DNA of 64,000 nucleotides from Actinomadura fibrosa (lineage in GTDB: Bacteria > Actinomycetota > Actinomycetes > Streptosporangiales > Streptosporangiaceae): positions 36,307 through 100,306 of the forward strand of contig NZ_CAACUY010000011.1 of the NCBI RefSeq assembly GCF_900659615.1. The letters are read 5' to 3'. Within the stretch, counting starts at the first letter, position 1; each line of letters starts with the position of its first letter. Below are positions 18,649 to 26,392 of the stretch, one piece after another. The notes under the pieces were generated by a model. The model was not told where the DNA came from. It did no database searches and was given only the letters and a program-made list of their open reading frames with translations. A program made the translations under genes and the position numbers.

Positions 18649-19092
18649 ATGCGAGCCGACACGCCCGGTGACGTACCCGGTGTGGAGATCAATCGCAGGA
18701 GAGCACTGACCATCGGTTCCGCCGCGTTCCTCGTCCTCGCCCTGGCGGCCGGCGGCGCCATCGCCTACCTGGTCCTGTCGGGCGACGACGGCCTGCGGTA
18801 CCGGAGCCAGGCGGCGCTGCGGGCGGCGCTGCCGGTGCGCGCCGCGGCGGAGCTGAGCTCCCGCGGGCTGACCCTCCAGTCCCCGCTGGACTGCGAGGAC
18901 CTGCCCGGCTGGACGAAGCTGAAGATGCGCGCGTCCTGCACCGGCATGACCACCGACAAGCGGGACGTCCAGGTGATCGGCACCGCCGAGCTGGAGACGG
19001 ACCGGAGCTTCTACACGATCCTCGTCGGCGGCCATCCGATCGTGGAGAACGCGCCGTGCCTGGGCGGCGACTGCCGGAAGGGCGACGGATAG
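18649..19092 (+). CDS. DUF4333-like membrane-anchored protein, paralogue of the previous gene
   Basis: 147 residues. Instead of a lipobox it has one membrane anchor at about residues 20-42, then the same domain as the preceding gene: LDCEDLPGW and ASCTGM match the first cysteine pair, and YTILVGGHPIV with PCLGGDC aligns with YEVTVGGQEVL and NCLGLGC. The two differ in how they are held at the membrane, one by lipid and one by a helix. It lies 47 bases downstream in the same direction and a hairpin follows. No clear ribosome-binding site is seen for the ATG at 18649; a later GTG start at about 18679 is possible. Confidence 0.72.
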   Translation: MRADTPGDVPGVEINRRRALTIGSAAFLVLALAAGGAIAYLVLSGDDGLRYRSQAALRAALPVRAAAELSSRGLTLQSPLDCEDLPGWTKLKMRASCTGMTTDKRDVQVIGTAELETDRSFYTILVGGHPIVENAPCLGGDCRKGDG

Positions 19093-19116
19093 CCGTGGCG
19101 GCCGTTCGGGGGGCGC

Positions 19117-19153
19117 CGCCCGGAGGGTGACGAGCGCCACCCTCCTCCGGGCG
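19117..19153 (+). terminator. Terminator after the DUF998-DUF4333 set
   Basis: CGCCCGGAGGGTG pairs with CACCCTCCTCCGGGCG, with a three-base bulge, around an eight-base loop. Confidence 0.6.
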
Positions 19154-19242
19154 CAGTCAAGGCAGGTGAAGGAACGTCCTACGATGCGATGAGCTGCGTT
19201 TCCTGCGGCGCGAGCATCCTTCCCACCCTCCTTGGAGCCCCC

Positions 19243-20532
19243 ATGACCGGCAAAGGCGAGCCGTCGCGCCCGGCGACGGCCCGCCCGGCGACGGCCCGCC
19301 CGGTGACCCTCCGTCCGCCGGTGGTCCGGCCCGGGACGGCCCGCCCGGCGGTGATCCGGCCGCTGCCCATCGCCGTCGACACGATGGGCGGCGACCACGC
19401 CCCCGCCGAGATCATCGAGGGGGCGGTGGAGGCGGTCCGCCGGCACGGCGTCCGGCTCGTCCTCGTGGGGCAGGCGCCGCGGATCCGCCGCGAGCTGGAG
19501 CGGCACGGCGTCATGGGGCAGATCCCGATCGTGCACGCCGAGGAGGCGCTCGACATGGGCGAGGGCGCGCTCGCGAGCTGGCGCAAGCCCCGCTCGTCCA
19601 TCGCGATCGCCTGCCACCTGATCAAGCAGGGGCGGGCTTCCGCGCTCGTGTCGGCGGGCAGCACGGCCGGGGTCGTGGCCACGTCCCGGCTGCGGCTGAA
19701 GGGCCAGCAGGGCGTGATGCGGCCCGCGATCGCCGTGACGCTGCCGACCCGTCCGCGCCCGACGGTCCTGCTGGACGCGGGCGCCACCGCCGACATCAAG
19801 CCCGAGGGGCTCGTGCAGTTCGCCGCGCTCGGCACCGCGTACGCGCAGATCCTGCTGGAGGTGGAGCGCCCCCGGGTCGGGCTGCTCACCATCGGCGCCG
19901 AGCCGGGCAAGGGCAACAAGCTGACCAAGCGCGCCCACGAGCTGCTCGCGGGCGGCACCCACGGCATCGAGTTCGCGGGGAACGTGGAGGGGCACGACCT
20001 CCTGCGCGGCGACGTCGAGGTCATCGTGACCGACGGGTTCACCGGCAACGTCGCGCTCAAGACGATGGAGGGCACGATCCGGACGGCGTTCTCCGAGATC
20101 CGGACCGCGATGACGTCCAGCCCGCCCGCCCGGATGGGCGCGCTGCTGCAACGCCGCCGCCTCCAGGAGCTCCGCGCCCGCCTCGACCCCGACACCTACG
20201 GCGGCGGCGTCCTGCTCGGCCTGAACGGGACGGTCGTGATCGCGCACGGCGCCGCCCGGGCCCGCGCGATCACCGCGGCCTGCGACCTCGCGCACCGGCT
20301 CGCCGCGGGCCGCATCGTCGAGCGGATCCGCGACCAGGTCGCCGCGACCCGCACGTCCCGGTTCGGCCGCTGGACGCACGGCGAGCGCGACGGCGGCGAC
20401 CGGCAGGAGGGCGACCAGCCCGCAGCGGCCACGGTCCCGGCCCCCGCCCCGGCCGCGCGGGAGGGCGCCGGAACGGAGCGGACCGAGCCCCGGCCCCAGG
20501 TCAAGGGCGCCGAACCGCCCGCGTCCGGCTGA
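19243..20532 (+). CDS. plsX: Phosphate acyltransferase PlsX-like, with N- and C-terminal extensions
   Basis: 429 residues. The catalytic core (about residues 45-360) has PIAVDTMGGDHAP, SAGSTAGVVA, LLDAGATAD, GAEPGKGNK and DGFTGNVALK, all standard for PlsX, which makes acyl-phosphate from acyl-ACP for phospholipid synthesis. Two things are odd: residues 5-43 are an Arg/Pro/Ala/Thr repeat region (RPATARP units) and there is a Pro/Ala tail of about 70 residues. The usual fabD/rpmF/rnc neighbours are absent, so this may be a second, specialised PlsX. TTGGAG nine bases before ATG 19243 supports the start; an upstream ATG at 19189 is in frame. Confidence 0.85.
   Translation: MTGKGEPSRPATARPATARPVTLRPPVVRPGTARPAVIRPLPIAVDTMGGDHAPAEIIEGAVEAVRRHGVRLVLVGQAPRIRRELERHGVMGQIPIVHAEEALDMGEGALASWRKPRSSIAIACHLIKQGRASALVSAGSTAGVVATSRLRLKGQQGVMRPAIAVTLPTRPRPTVLLDAGATADIKPEGLVQFAALGTAYAQILLEVERPRVGLLTIGAEPGKGNKLTKRAHELLAGGTHGIEFAGNVEGHDLLRGDVEVIVTDGFTGNVALKTMEGTIRTAFSEIRTAMTSSPPARMGALLQRRRLQELRARLDPDTYGGGVLLGLNGTVVIAHGAARARAITAACDLAHRLAAGRIVERIRDQVAATRTSRFGRWTHGERDGGDRQEGDQPAAATVPAPAPAAREGAGTERTEPRPQVKGAEPPASG
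19264..19359 (+). repeat. Short imperfect tandem repeats in the plsX 5-prime end
   Basis: A unit of the form CGGCGACGGCCCGCC is repeated with variations and encodes the RPATARP segments of PlsX. It keeps the reading frame because each unit is a multiple of three bases. Confidence 0.6.
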
Positions 20533-20583
20533 ACGCTCCACGCCACCGGCGGTACCGCTCGCCGCTCCGATGGGGAAAACGGG

Positions 20584-20615
20584 TTGCGAGGAGACCGCCC
20601 CGGCGCCGATAACCT
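20584..20615 (+). promoter_or_regulatory. Promoter of argS
   Basis: TTGCGA at 20584-20589 and TAACCT at 20610-20615 lie just ahead of the ATG at 20622. The spacer is 20 bases, longer than ideal. The six-base gap between -10 and ATG, with no ribosome-binding site, suggests a leaderless message. Confidence 0.45.
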
Positions 20616-20621
20616 TGAGGC

Positions 20622-22367
20622 ATGCCCGATCCGCAACACGTACTCGCCGCCCGGGTCCAGGCCGCGCTCGCCGCCGCCTTCGGACCGTCGTACGCGGACG
20701 CCGACCCGGTCATCCGGCCGTCGCAGTTCGCCGACCTTCAGGCCAACGTGGCACTGCCGCTGGCCAAGAAGCTGGGCCGCAAGCCGCGAGACGTGGCGGA
20801 CGAGATCGTCGCGCACCTCGACGTCGCGAACCTGGTGTCGGACGTCCAGGTCAGCGGGCCCGGCTTCATCAACCTGACGCTGAGCGACGCGTGGATCGCC
20901 GCCGAGGCGCAGCGGACGCTGGAGGACGAGCGGCTCGCCGTCCCCGCCGTCGAGAAGCCGCAGAAGATCGTCGTCGAGTACTCCTCGCCCAACGTGGCCA
21001 AGGAGATGCACGTCGGGCACCTGCGGACCACGATCGTCGGCGACGCCATCGCCCGGATCCTCGCGTTCCTCGGCCACGAGGTGGTCCGCGACAACCACGT
21101 CGGGGACTGGGGCACCCCCTTCGGCATGCTGATCGAGCACCTGCTCGACATCGGCGAGGACGCCGCCGCCCGCGGCGACTCCTCGGTCAGTGACCTGACC
21201 GCCTTCTACCGGGCCGCGCGGAGCAAGTTCGACGGCGACCCGGAGTTCGCCGACCGGGCGCGGCGGCGGGTCGTCGCGCTCCAGGCGGGCGACCCCGAGA
21301 CGCTGCGGCTCTGGCAGGTCCTCGTGGACGTGTCCAAGCGGTACTTCAACTCGGTGTACGAGCGGCTCGGCGTCACGCTCACCGACGACGACATCAAGGG
21401 CGAGAGCTTCTACAACGACCTGCTGGCCCCGACCGTCCAGGAGCTGGTGGACAAGGGCATCGCGGTCGTCAGCGACGGCGCGCTGTGCGCGTTCCCGCCC
21501 GGGTTCACCGGCCGGGAGGGCGACCCCCTCCCGGTGATCATCCGGAAGAGCGACGGCGGCTACAACTACTCGACGACCGACCTCGCGACCATCCGGTACC
21601 GGGTCGACACCGAGCACGTCGACCGGATGGTCTACGTGGTCGGCGCGCCGCAGTCCCTGCACTTCGAGATGGTGTTCGCCGTCGCCCGGATGGCGGGCTG
21701 GCTCGGCGACGGCGTCCGGGCCGAGCACGCCAAGATCGGCAACGTGCTGGGCACCGACGGCAAGATCCTCAAGACCCGGGCCGGCGACACGCCGCGGCTC
21801 GCCGGGCTCGTGGACGACGCCGTCGAGCGGGCCGGCGCCGCGTTCGACGAGATGCAGCACGACGAGGAGTTCGACAAGGCGACCCGCGCCGCGATCGTCG
21901 AGGCCGTCGGCGTCGGGGCGATCAAGTACGCCGACCTGTCGGTCGCGCTCGACAGCGAGTACGTCTTCGACCTCGACCGGATGACCTCGTTCCACGGCAA
22001 GACCGGCCCGTACCTCCAGTACGCCACCGTCCGGATCCGGTCGATCTTCCGCAGGGGCGGGATCGACCCCGGCACGGCGACCGGCCCGATCGCCATCGGC
22101 CACGAGGCGGAGCGGGCGCTCGCGCTGAAGCTGCTCGACTTCGGCGCCGTCGTCGCGCAGGCGGGCGAGACGTGCGAGCCGCACCGGCTCGCCGGCTACC
22201 TGTTCGAGCTGGCCCAGGCGTTCACGGCGTTCTTCGAGAACTGCCCCGTCCTGAAGGCCCCGGACGAGGAGACGAGGGCGTCCCGGCTGGCGCTGTCGGC
22301 GGCGACGCTCCGCACGCTCGTCACCGGCCTCGACCTGCTCGGAGTGCCCATCCCCGAGCGCATGTAG
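20622..22367 (+). CDS. argS: Arginyl-tRNA synthetase
   Basis: 581 residues, full length. The N-terminal Add-1 domain precedes the class I signature, here HVGHLRTT at 130-137 (variant of HIGH), and the KMSKS-like loop TDGKILKTRAG lies near 380. The helical anticodon-binding domain ends in LLGVPIPERM, the usual ArgS terminus. The enzyme charges tRNA-Arg with arginine and ATP. It is monocistronic by appearance; in many actinobacteria lysA and hom follow, but here an opposing secreted-protein gene begins at once. Confidence 0.97.
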   Translation: MPDPQHVLAARVQAALAAAFGPSYADADPVIRPSQFADLQANVALPLAKKLGRKPRDVADEIVAHLDVANLVSDVQVSGPGFINLTLSDAWIAAEAQRTLEDERLAVPAVEKPQKIVVEYSSPNVAKEMHVGHLRTTIVGDAIARILAFLGHEVVRDNHVGDWGTPFGMLIEHLLDIGEDAAARGDSSVSDLTAFYRAARSKFDGDPEFADRARRRVVALQAGDPETLRLWQVLVDVSKRYFNSVYERLGVTLTDDDIKGESFYNDLLAPTVQELVDKGIAVVSDGALCAFPPGFTGREGDPLPVIIRKSDGGYNYSTTDLATIRYRVDTEHVDRMVYVVGAPQSLHFEMVFAVARMAGWLGDGVRAEHAKIGNVLGTDGKILKTRAGDTPRLAGLVDDAVERAGAAFDEMQHDEEFDKATRAAIVEAVGVGAIKYADLSVALDSEYVFDLDRMTSFHGKTGPYLQYATVRIRSIFRRGGIDPGTATGPIAIGHEAERALALKLLDFGAVVAQAGETCEPHRLAGYLFELAQAFTAFFENCPVLKAPDEETRASRLALSAATLRTLVTGLDLLGVPIPERM

Positions 22368-22378
22368 CACCCGGGGGG

Positions 22379-23233
22379 TCAGGGGGCGCCGCGCAGGTCC
22401 CGTGCTCTCGCCAGGCGGTACTCGTTCATCTCCGCGATCTTGGTCAGGTCGCGGAGATGAGCGCGGATCAGCTCCCGCTGGCGGGCCGCCTCCACCGCGG
22501 ACCAGACGCCGACCAGCCGGGTGGCGGCCTTGCACCGGACGTCGGCGACCGCCACGGCCCGCTCCGCGCCGGACGGAGCGCCCCGGAAGCGGGGGTCGTC
22601 CGGCGGATCGAGCGGGCCCGCGTACCTGAAGCCTTCGCGGCGCATGCACCGCGACCACCGGGCGAAGGCGGTGCGCACCCGGGCGTCCTTCCGGGACTCC
22701 TCGAAGCTCTCCCGCGACAGCGACTGGGCCAGGCTCTGGTCCGCGCGCACCGGGCCGTCGCCGTTCAGCGTCCTGTCCGCCTGTCCCGCGCAACCACCTG
22801 TCGGAATTCGCCGCCCATCGGACGCGGTTTCCCGGCTTCCTGTCAGGACGACCTGCTGTTCCGGCGTGGGAACGGCCTGCGGGGCGCCTTTCCCGAAAGA
22901 GGGCACGCGATATCCGCTGCTCCTCGCCTGATCCAGGTCGGTGATGCCGTAACGGCGCTCGTTCCAGCTTCTCAATGGCGTTTCGGTCGGCTTGCTCGGC
23001 GGCGGGAAAACGAATCCGAATCCGCGCATGCATTGCCGCAGCGCCTGCCGGTAAGCCTCGGTGACGAGACTCGTCTCAGGGGGCGAGAGGAGGTAGTCGT
23101 CCAGCGGAAGCCTCGGCGCCGCGGCTGCGGCGTCCGGCCGGTTCGGCTGGGATGGCGCGCTCGCACGGGGGCCCGGCCGGGCGGACTGGCCGGAACACCC
23201 CGCGGCGGAGGTCCCGAGCAGCGCGAGCACCAC
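22379..23233 (-). CDS. Putative lipoprotein of unknown function
   Basis: 284 residues, not recognised. The start has a short hydrophobic stretch and a lipobox SAAGC at about residue 13, then a Pro/Ala linker, then two cysteine-containing helical modules: RQCMRGFGF and WSRCMRREGF. The R-x-x-C-M-R-x-x-G-F element thus occurs twice, about 120 residues apart, suggesting an internal duplication. Similar paired-CMR proteins are found near secreted or regulatory genes in streptomycetes. The GTG at 23233 gives an unusually short signal; a non-standard start slightly upstream is possible. It runs in the same direction as the I36-like gene, 29 bases after it. Confidence 0.65.
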   Translation of the reverse strand: MVLALLGTSAAGCSGQSARPGPRASAPSQPNRPDAAAAAPRLPLDDYLLSPPETSLVTEAYRQALRQCMRGFGFVFPPPSKPTETPLRSWNERRYGITDLDQARSSGYRVPSFGKGAPQAVPTPEQQVVLTGSRETASDGRRIPTGGCAGQADRTLNGDGPVRADQSLAQSLSRESFEESRKDARVRTAFARWSRCMRREGFRYAGPLDPPDDPRFRGAPSGAERAVAVADVRCKAATRLVGVWSAVEAARQRELIRAHLRDLTKIAEMNEYRLARARDLRGAP

Positions 23234-23262
23234 GGCCAGGCGCCCGACCGTCCCGTTGATGA

Positions 23263-23718
23263 TCAGCTCCAGTAGAGCGACTCGACGTTGCCGCGGTAGG
23301 TGACGCTGTAGGCGCCGCCGCTGTTGGGGAAGGTGCCGGCGCAGCTGCCGGTGTAGTTGGGGCTCGTGCAGATGACGACGGTGCGGGCCGCGTCGTGGTT
23401 CCAGCCGAACTTGGCGGTGTTCGCGACCACCGTGCCCTGCCCGATCCCCGGCGAGGTGTAGACGTTGTTGGCCAGGTTGGGGTCGTCCACGGAGAAGTCG
23501 GAGAAGCTCTGCGTGCCGGCGATGTTCTGGTACATGCAGTACTCACCGCCGGTACAGACGCCGTCCTGGTTGGCGTAGACGGCCGGGAGCGCGGCCGTCG
23601 CGGAGCCTCCGGCGGCCTCCGCCGAGACCGGCACGGCGAGCGCCATGGCGGCCCCCGCGCCGAACACCATGGCGACCGACCTGCGCGCCCATCGGCCGTT
23701 CCTGGAATGACTGGACAT
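23263..23718 (-). CDS. Secreted I36-type peptidase inhibitor / beta-gamma crystallin-like protein
   Basis: 151 residues. A Sec signal peptide with arginine-rich n-region and a cleavage region near SAEAA ends at about residue 36. The mature domain (about 100 residues) has VCTGGEYCMYQNIAGTQSFSDFS, split by aromatic and Asn/Asp-rich strands, and CTSPNYTGSCAGTF, the pattern of Streptomyces metalloprotease inhibitor (SMPI, MEROPS I36) and related single-domain crystallins. Four cysteines can form two disulfides. AAAGGG nine bases upstream supports the ATG at 23718. It is exported and may protect against, or regulate, secreted metalloproteases. Confidence 0.8.
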   Translation of the reverse strand: MSSHSRNGRWARRSVAMVFGAGAAMALAVPVSAEAAGGSATAALPAVYANQDGVCTGGEYCMYQNIAGTQSFSDFSVDDPNLANNVYTSPGIGQGTVVANTAKFGWNHDAARTVVICTSPNYTGSCAGTFPNSGGAYSVTYRGNVESLYWS

Positions 23719-23900
23719 GGCTACCGGCCCTTTCTGGTGACAGTGGAAGGGAACTGGCACGCAGAACAATGGCATGCGCCATGGCCGGGAATCTTCGTGA
23801 GAAATGATCGAACGCCGCGCCCGGGCGGGGCCGGAACTGCGAAAGTCCGCAAACAGTTGATGATCACTGAAAGGCGGCCGCGGGGCGGTCGGCCGCCGGG

Positions 23901-24809
23901 TCAGGAACGGTGCTTGACGGCGGTCACGGCGCGCTCGCGGGCGACCTGCTCGCGGACCGCCGGGACGACCTCCAGCGCGAACGCGGGGAGCTGGTCGGGG
24001 TGCCCGCCGAACAGAAACGCGTCGACGCCGTGGCCGACCGCGAGCTCGGTCAGCTCGTAGATCCACTGGCGCGGCGGGCCGTGCAGGAAGCCCCGCGACC
24101 CGCGGCCGTCGATCGAGCCCTCCAGGACGTACACCCGCCGGATGTCGAACGGGTTCCGGCCCGCCGACGCCGCCGCCTCGTCGATCCGCCGCTGCCCCTC
24201 CGCCAGCCGCTTCGGCGGGACGCGCGACGACGGCGCGATCCACCCGTCCGCGACGCGGGCGGCGACGCGCAGGCTCTCCGGCCCCGTGACGCCCAGCCAG
24301 ATCGGGATCTGGCCCGCGGGCGCCGGGCCGGCCTGCGACGCGGCCGTCCGGTAGTGCTCGCCCTGGAACCGCAGCCCGTGCTGGTCGCTCCAGTGCAGCC
24401 GGATGACCTGCACCGCCTCCTCCAGGGCCCGCCGGGCGCCGCCGGGCGCGAGCCGCACCCCGCCGTAGGTCTCGATGCCGTCCCAGGACGTGCCCGCGCC
24501 GAGCCCGAGCGCGACGCGGCCGCCGCTGGAGCGGTCCATCGTCGCGATCGCCTTCGCGAGGACCGCGGGCGGCCGCAGCGGCAGGCACGCCACCGCGGGC
24601 AGCACCCGGATCCGCGTGGTGGCGGCCAGCACGGTCGCCATCAGCGTCGGCGTGTCCGCGGTGCCCCGCTGGTACGGGTGGTCGCGGATGCCGAGGTAGT
24701 CGAGCCCGTACCGGTCCGCGTCCTGCGCGATCCTGACCAGCGGCGCGGCCGCGTCCGGGGCGAGGGACAGGCCGAAGCGCAGCTGCCGCCGGTACCGGAT
24801 CGCGGTCAC
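23901..24809 (-). CDS. LLM-class flavin/F420-dependent oxidoreductase
   Basis: 302 residues with the luciferase-like barrel: FGLSLAPDAAAP, LDYLGIRDHPYQRG, TRIRVLPAVACLPLRPPAVLAKAIATMD, GRVALGLGAGTSWDGIE and IPIWLGVTGPESLR. The GLGAG and early LGIRDHP sequences are more like F420-dependent members than FMN monooxygenases. The GTG at 24809 is chosen because it overlaps the stop of the DUF2630 gene as GTGA, indicating coupling. The substrate is unknown. Confidence 0.87.
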   Translation of the reverse strand: MTAIRYRRQLRFGLSLAPDAAAPLVRIAQDADRYGLDYLGIRDHPYQRGTADTPTLMATVLAATTRIRVLPAVACLPLRPPAVLAKAIATMDRSSGGRVALGLGAGTSWDGIETYGGVRLAPGGARRALEEAVQVIRLHWSDQHGLRFQGEHYRTAASQAGPAPAGQIPIWLGVTGPESLRVAARVADGWIAPSSRVPPKRLAEGQRRIDEAAASAGRNPFDIRRVYVLEGSIDGRGSRGFLHGPPRQWIYELTELAVGHGVDAFLFGGHPDQLPAFALEVVPAVREQVARERAVTAVKHRS

Positions 24810-25051
24810 TGCAGGTAGCCTTCGACCTCGTCCGGCGGACGCGGCCGCGCGCCCTCCGGGTCGAGCCCCGCCTCCTGGCGGGCCCGGCGGCGGCGCAGCA
24901 GGTCCCAGCACTGGTCGAGTGCCACCTCCAGCCGCTCCAGCCGCCGGCGCTCCTCCTCCCGCCCGAGCTCGTCGCGCCGGTGGAGCTCCCGCAGCCGCTG
25001 CTCCTCGCCGACGTACTCGTCGATGCGCGCCAGGATCTCCTTCTCGTCCAT
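24806..25051 (-). CDS. DUF2630 family small protein
   Basis: 81 residues, very rich in Arg and Glu, predicted to be one long helix or helical hairpin: DEKEILARIDEYVGEEQRLRELH near the start and EVALDQCWDLLRRRRA in the second half, which is the DUF2630 signature. No known function. Its stop overlaps the LLM oxidoreductase start by four bases, so the two proteins are made together; it could be a small binding partner of that enzyme, which is inference only. Confidence 0.85.
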   Translation of the reverse strand: MDEKEILARIDEYVGEEQRLRELHRRDELGREEERRRLERLEVALDQCWDLLRRRRARQEAGLDPEGARPRPPDEVEGYLQ

Positions 25052-25094
25052 GGTTCCCTCAGTCCGTGGGCTCTCGTGGGCCGGGCGCGGGCGG

Positions 25095-26309
25095 TCAGCG
25101 TCCCCGCTCGGCGGCGTTCGCCATGCCGGTCAGGAGCCCGTTCCCGGTGCCCGCCGACCGCTCCGGCGGGCCGCCGTTCGTCTTCGGTTCCACCATCGGC
25201 CCCTCCGGCGGGCCCGCCGCGCCCATCGCGGCCGCCGCCGTGCCCTGCGGGCGCGCCGAGGACTCCCCGGGGCCCGCCCGGGACGGGCCGGAGTCCCCGG
25301 ATCCGCCGGACGAGGAGCCGTTGCCGCCCGACCCGGACCGCGCGCTCGCGGTCGTCCGGGACGAGGACGCGCTCGACCGGCGGGCCGAGGACGCCCGCGG
25401 CTTGGCCGCCGTCGAGGACGTCCGGCGCGTCGTCGTGGACGGCTTCGCCCGCGAGGACGCCGACGTGGACCGGCTCGCGGGCCTGCTCGCCGCCGACCGG
25501 CTGGACGTCGAACGGCTCGACGTGGACCGGCTGGACGTGGAACGGCTCGCCGCGGGCTTGCGCGACGTCGACGACGAGCCGGTCGAGGCCGAGGTCGTCG
25601 ACCTCGACCGGCTCGCGGCCGGCGTCGCCCTTCGGGTCGTCGTCCCCGAGCGGCTGCTCGTGCTCCGGCTCGACGACGTGCCGCCGCTCCGGCTGGACGA
25701 CGTACCGGACCGCGAGGTGCTGCTCCGCGTTCCGGTACTCCGCGTGCCGGTGCTCCGTGAACTCGTACTGCGCGTGCCCGTGCTGCGCGTGCCCGTGCTG
25801 CGCGTGCCCGTGCCCGTGCTGCGCGACGACGTGCTGCGCGAGGACGTGCTCCGCGAGCCGGAGGACGTGCTCTTGGCCGTGGTCGTGATGACCTTCGCCG
25901 CCGCGTCCATCGCCTTGGCGGCGTCGGTCATCGCCTTGGTGGCGGTCGTCATCGCCTTCGTCATGGCCGTCATGGCCTTCGCCGACGTGGACGCCTTGGT
26001 CGCCACCGACTTCATCTGCGTCGCGGCGGCCTTGGCCTGCGTGGCGGCCTTGGTGACGCGCGTCGCCGCCGACGACGAGCGGCTGGACGCGGCGCTCGTG
26101 CGCGACGACGATCCGCTCGATGCCCTCCTCGTGGTGCTCCCGCCCGCCGACGACCGGCTCGACGACGTCTTGGACGCCGACGAGCGCGCCGCCGACGTGC
26201 GGCTCGTGGCCGGCTTGCGCGCGGCCGTGGACGTGCTGCCTGCTGTGCTCCTCGCGCGACCGGCCGTCCCTCGGCCCGCCGTCGTTCGCGATGCGGTGTT
26301 GGTAGCCAC
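25095..26309 (-). CDS. Low-complexity Ser/Thr/Arg repeat protein with central Ala/Lys heptad block
   Basis: 404 residues, not recognised. Three parts: a Ser/Thr/Arg/Ala-rich start (1-82); a helical block (about 83-150) with clear heptads of the form x-A-x-K-A-M-x, for example TAMTKAM, TTATKAM, TDAAKAM; and a long tail of five-residue units RSTSS and RSTGT (about 150-340), closing with a Gly/Ser/Pro-rich end. It is strongly basic, without signal peptide, membrane helix or cysteine, so nucleic-acid or polyphosphate binding is plausible, in the manner of HU or histone-H1 tails. GTG start with GGGGGG upstream. The opposite strand is also open over this whole stretch, but lacks a start site of its own, and the heptads argue for this strand. 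Confidence 0.55.
   Translation of the reverse strand: MATNTASRTTAGRGTAGRARSTAGSTSTAARKPATSRTSAARSSASKTSSSRSSAGGSTTRRASSGSSSRTSAASSRSSSAATRVTKAATQAKAAATQMKSVATKASTSAKAMTAMTKAMTTATKAMTDAAKAMDAAAKVITTTAKSTSSGSRSTSSRSTSSRSTGTGTRSTGTRSTGTRSTSSRSTGTRSTGTRSSTSRSGTSSSRSGGTSSSRSTSSRSGTTTRRATPAASRSRSTTSASTGSSSTSRKPAASRSTSSRSTSSRSTSSRSAASRPASRSTSASSRAKPSTTTRRTSSTAAKPRASSARRSSASSSRTTASARSGSGGNGSSSGGSGDSGPSRAGPGESSARPQGTAAAAMGAAGPPEGPMVEPKTNGGPPERSAGTGNGLLTGMANAAERGR
25496..25551. repeat. 15-bp tandem repeats
   Basis: Nearly four copies of a 15-base unit, CGGCTGGACGTCGAA with variations at synonymous places, lie in the repeat-protein gene and encode its (RSTSS) units on the minus strand. Confidence 0.8.
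25723..25860. repeat. 15-bp tandem repeats, second array
   Basis: About nine copies of a unit near CTGCGCGTGCCCGTG, some with a six-base insertion, encode RSTGT-type units on the minus strand. The copies in the middle are identical, which points to recent expansion or gene conversion. Confidence 0.8.
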
Positions 26310-26392
26310 TGATCCCCCCCAGTGATGATCAGTTACGGGGAGATCTATTCCACACTTAGTGACGCTCTACACACACTCCGCAATCGCAACGT

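Noticed and set aside
25496..25860. CRISPR array
   Set aside because: The units are contiguous 15-base repeats with no unique spacers and stay in a coding frame.
24919..26325. Plus-strand 468-codon frame over the repeat gene as a membrane or leucine-repeat protein
   Set aside because: It begins inside the antisense of the DUF2630 gene and lacks a ribosome-binding site; the minus frame has its own start site and a regular Lys heptad block. Kept only as a side observation.
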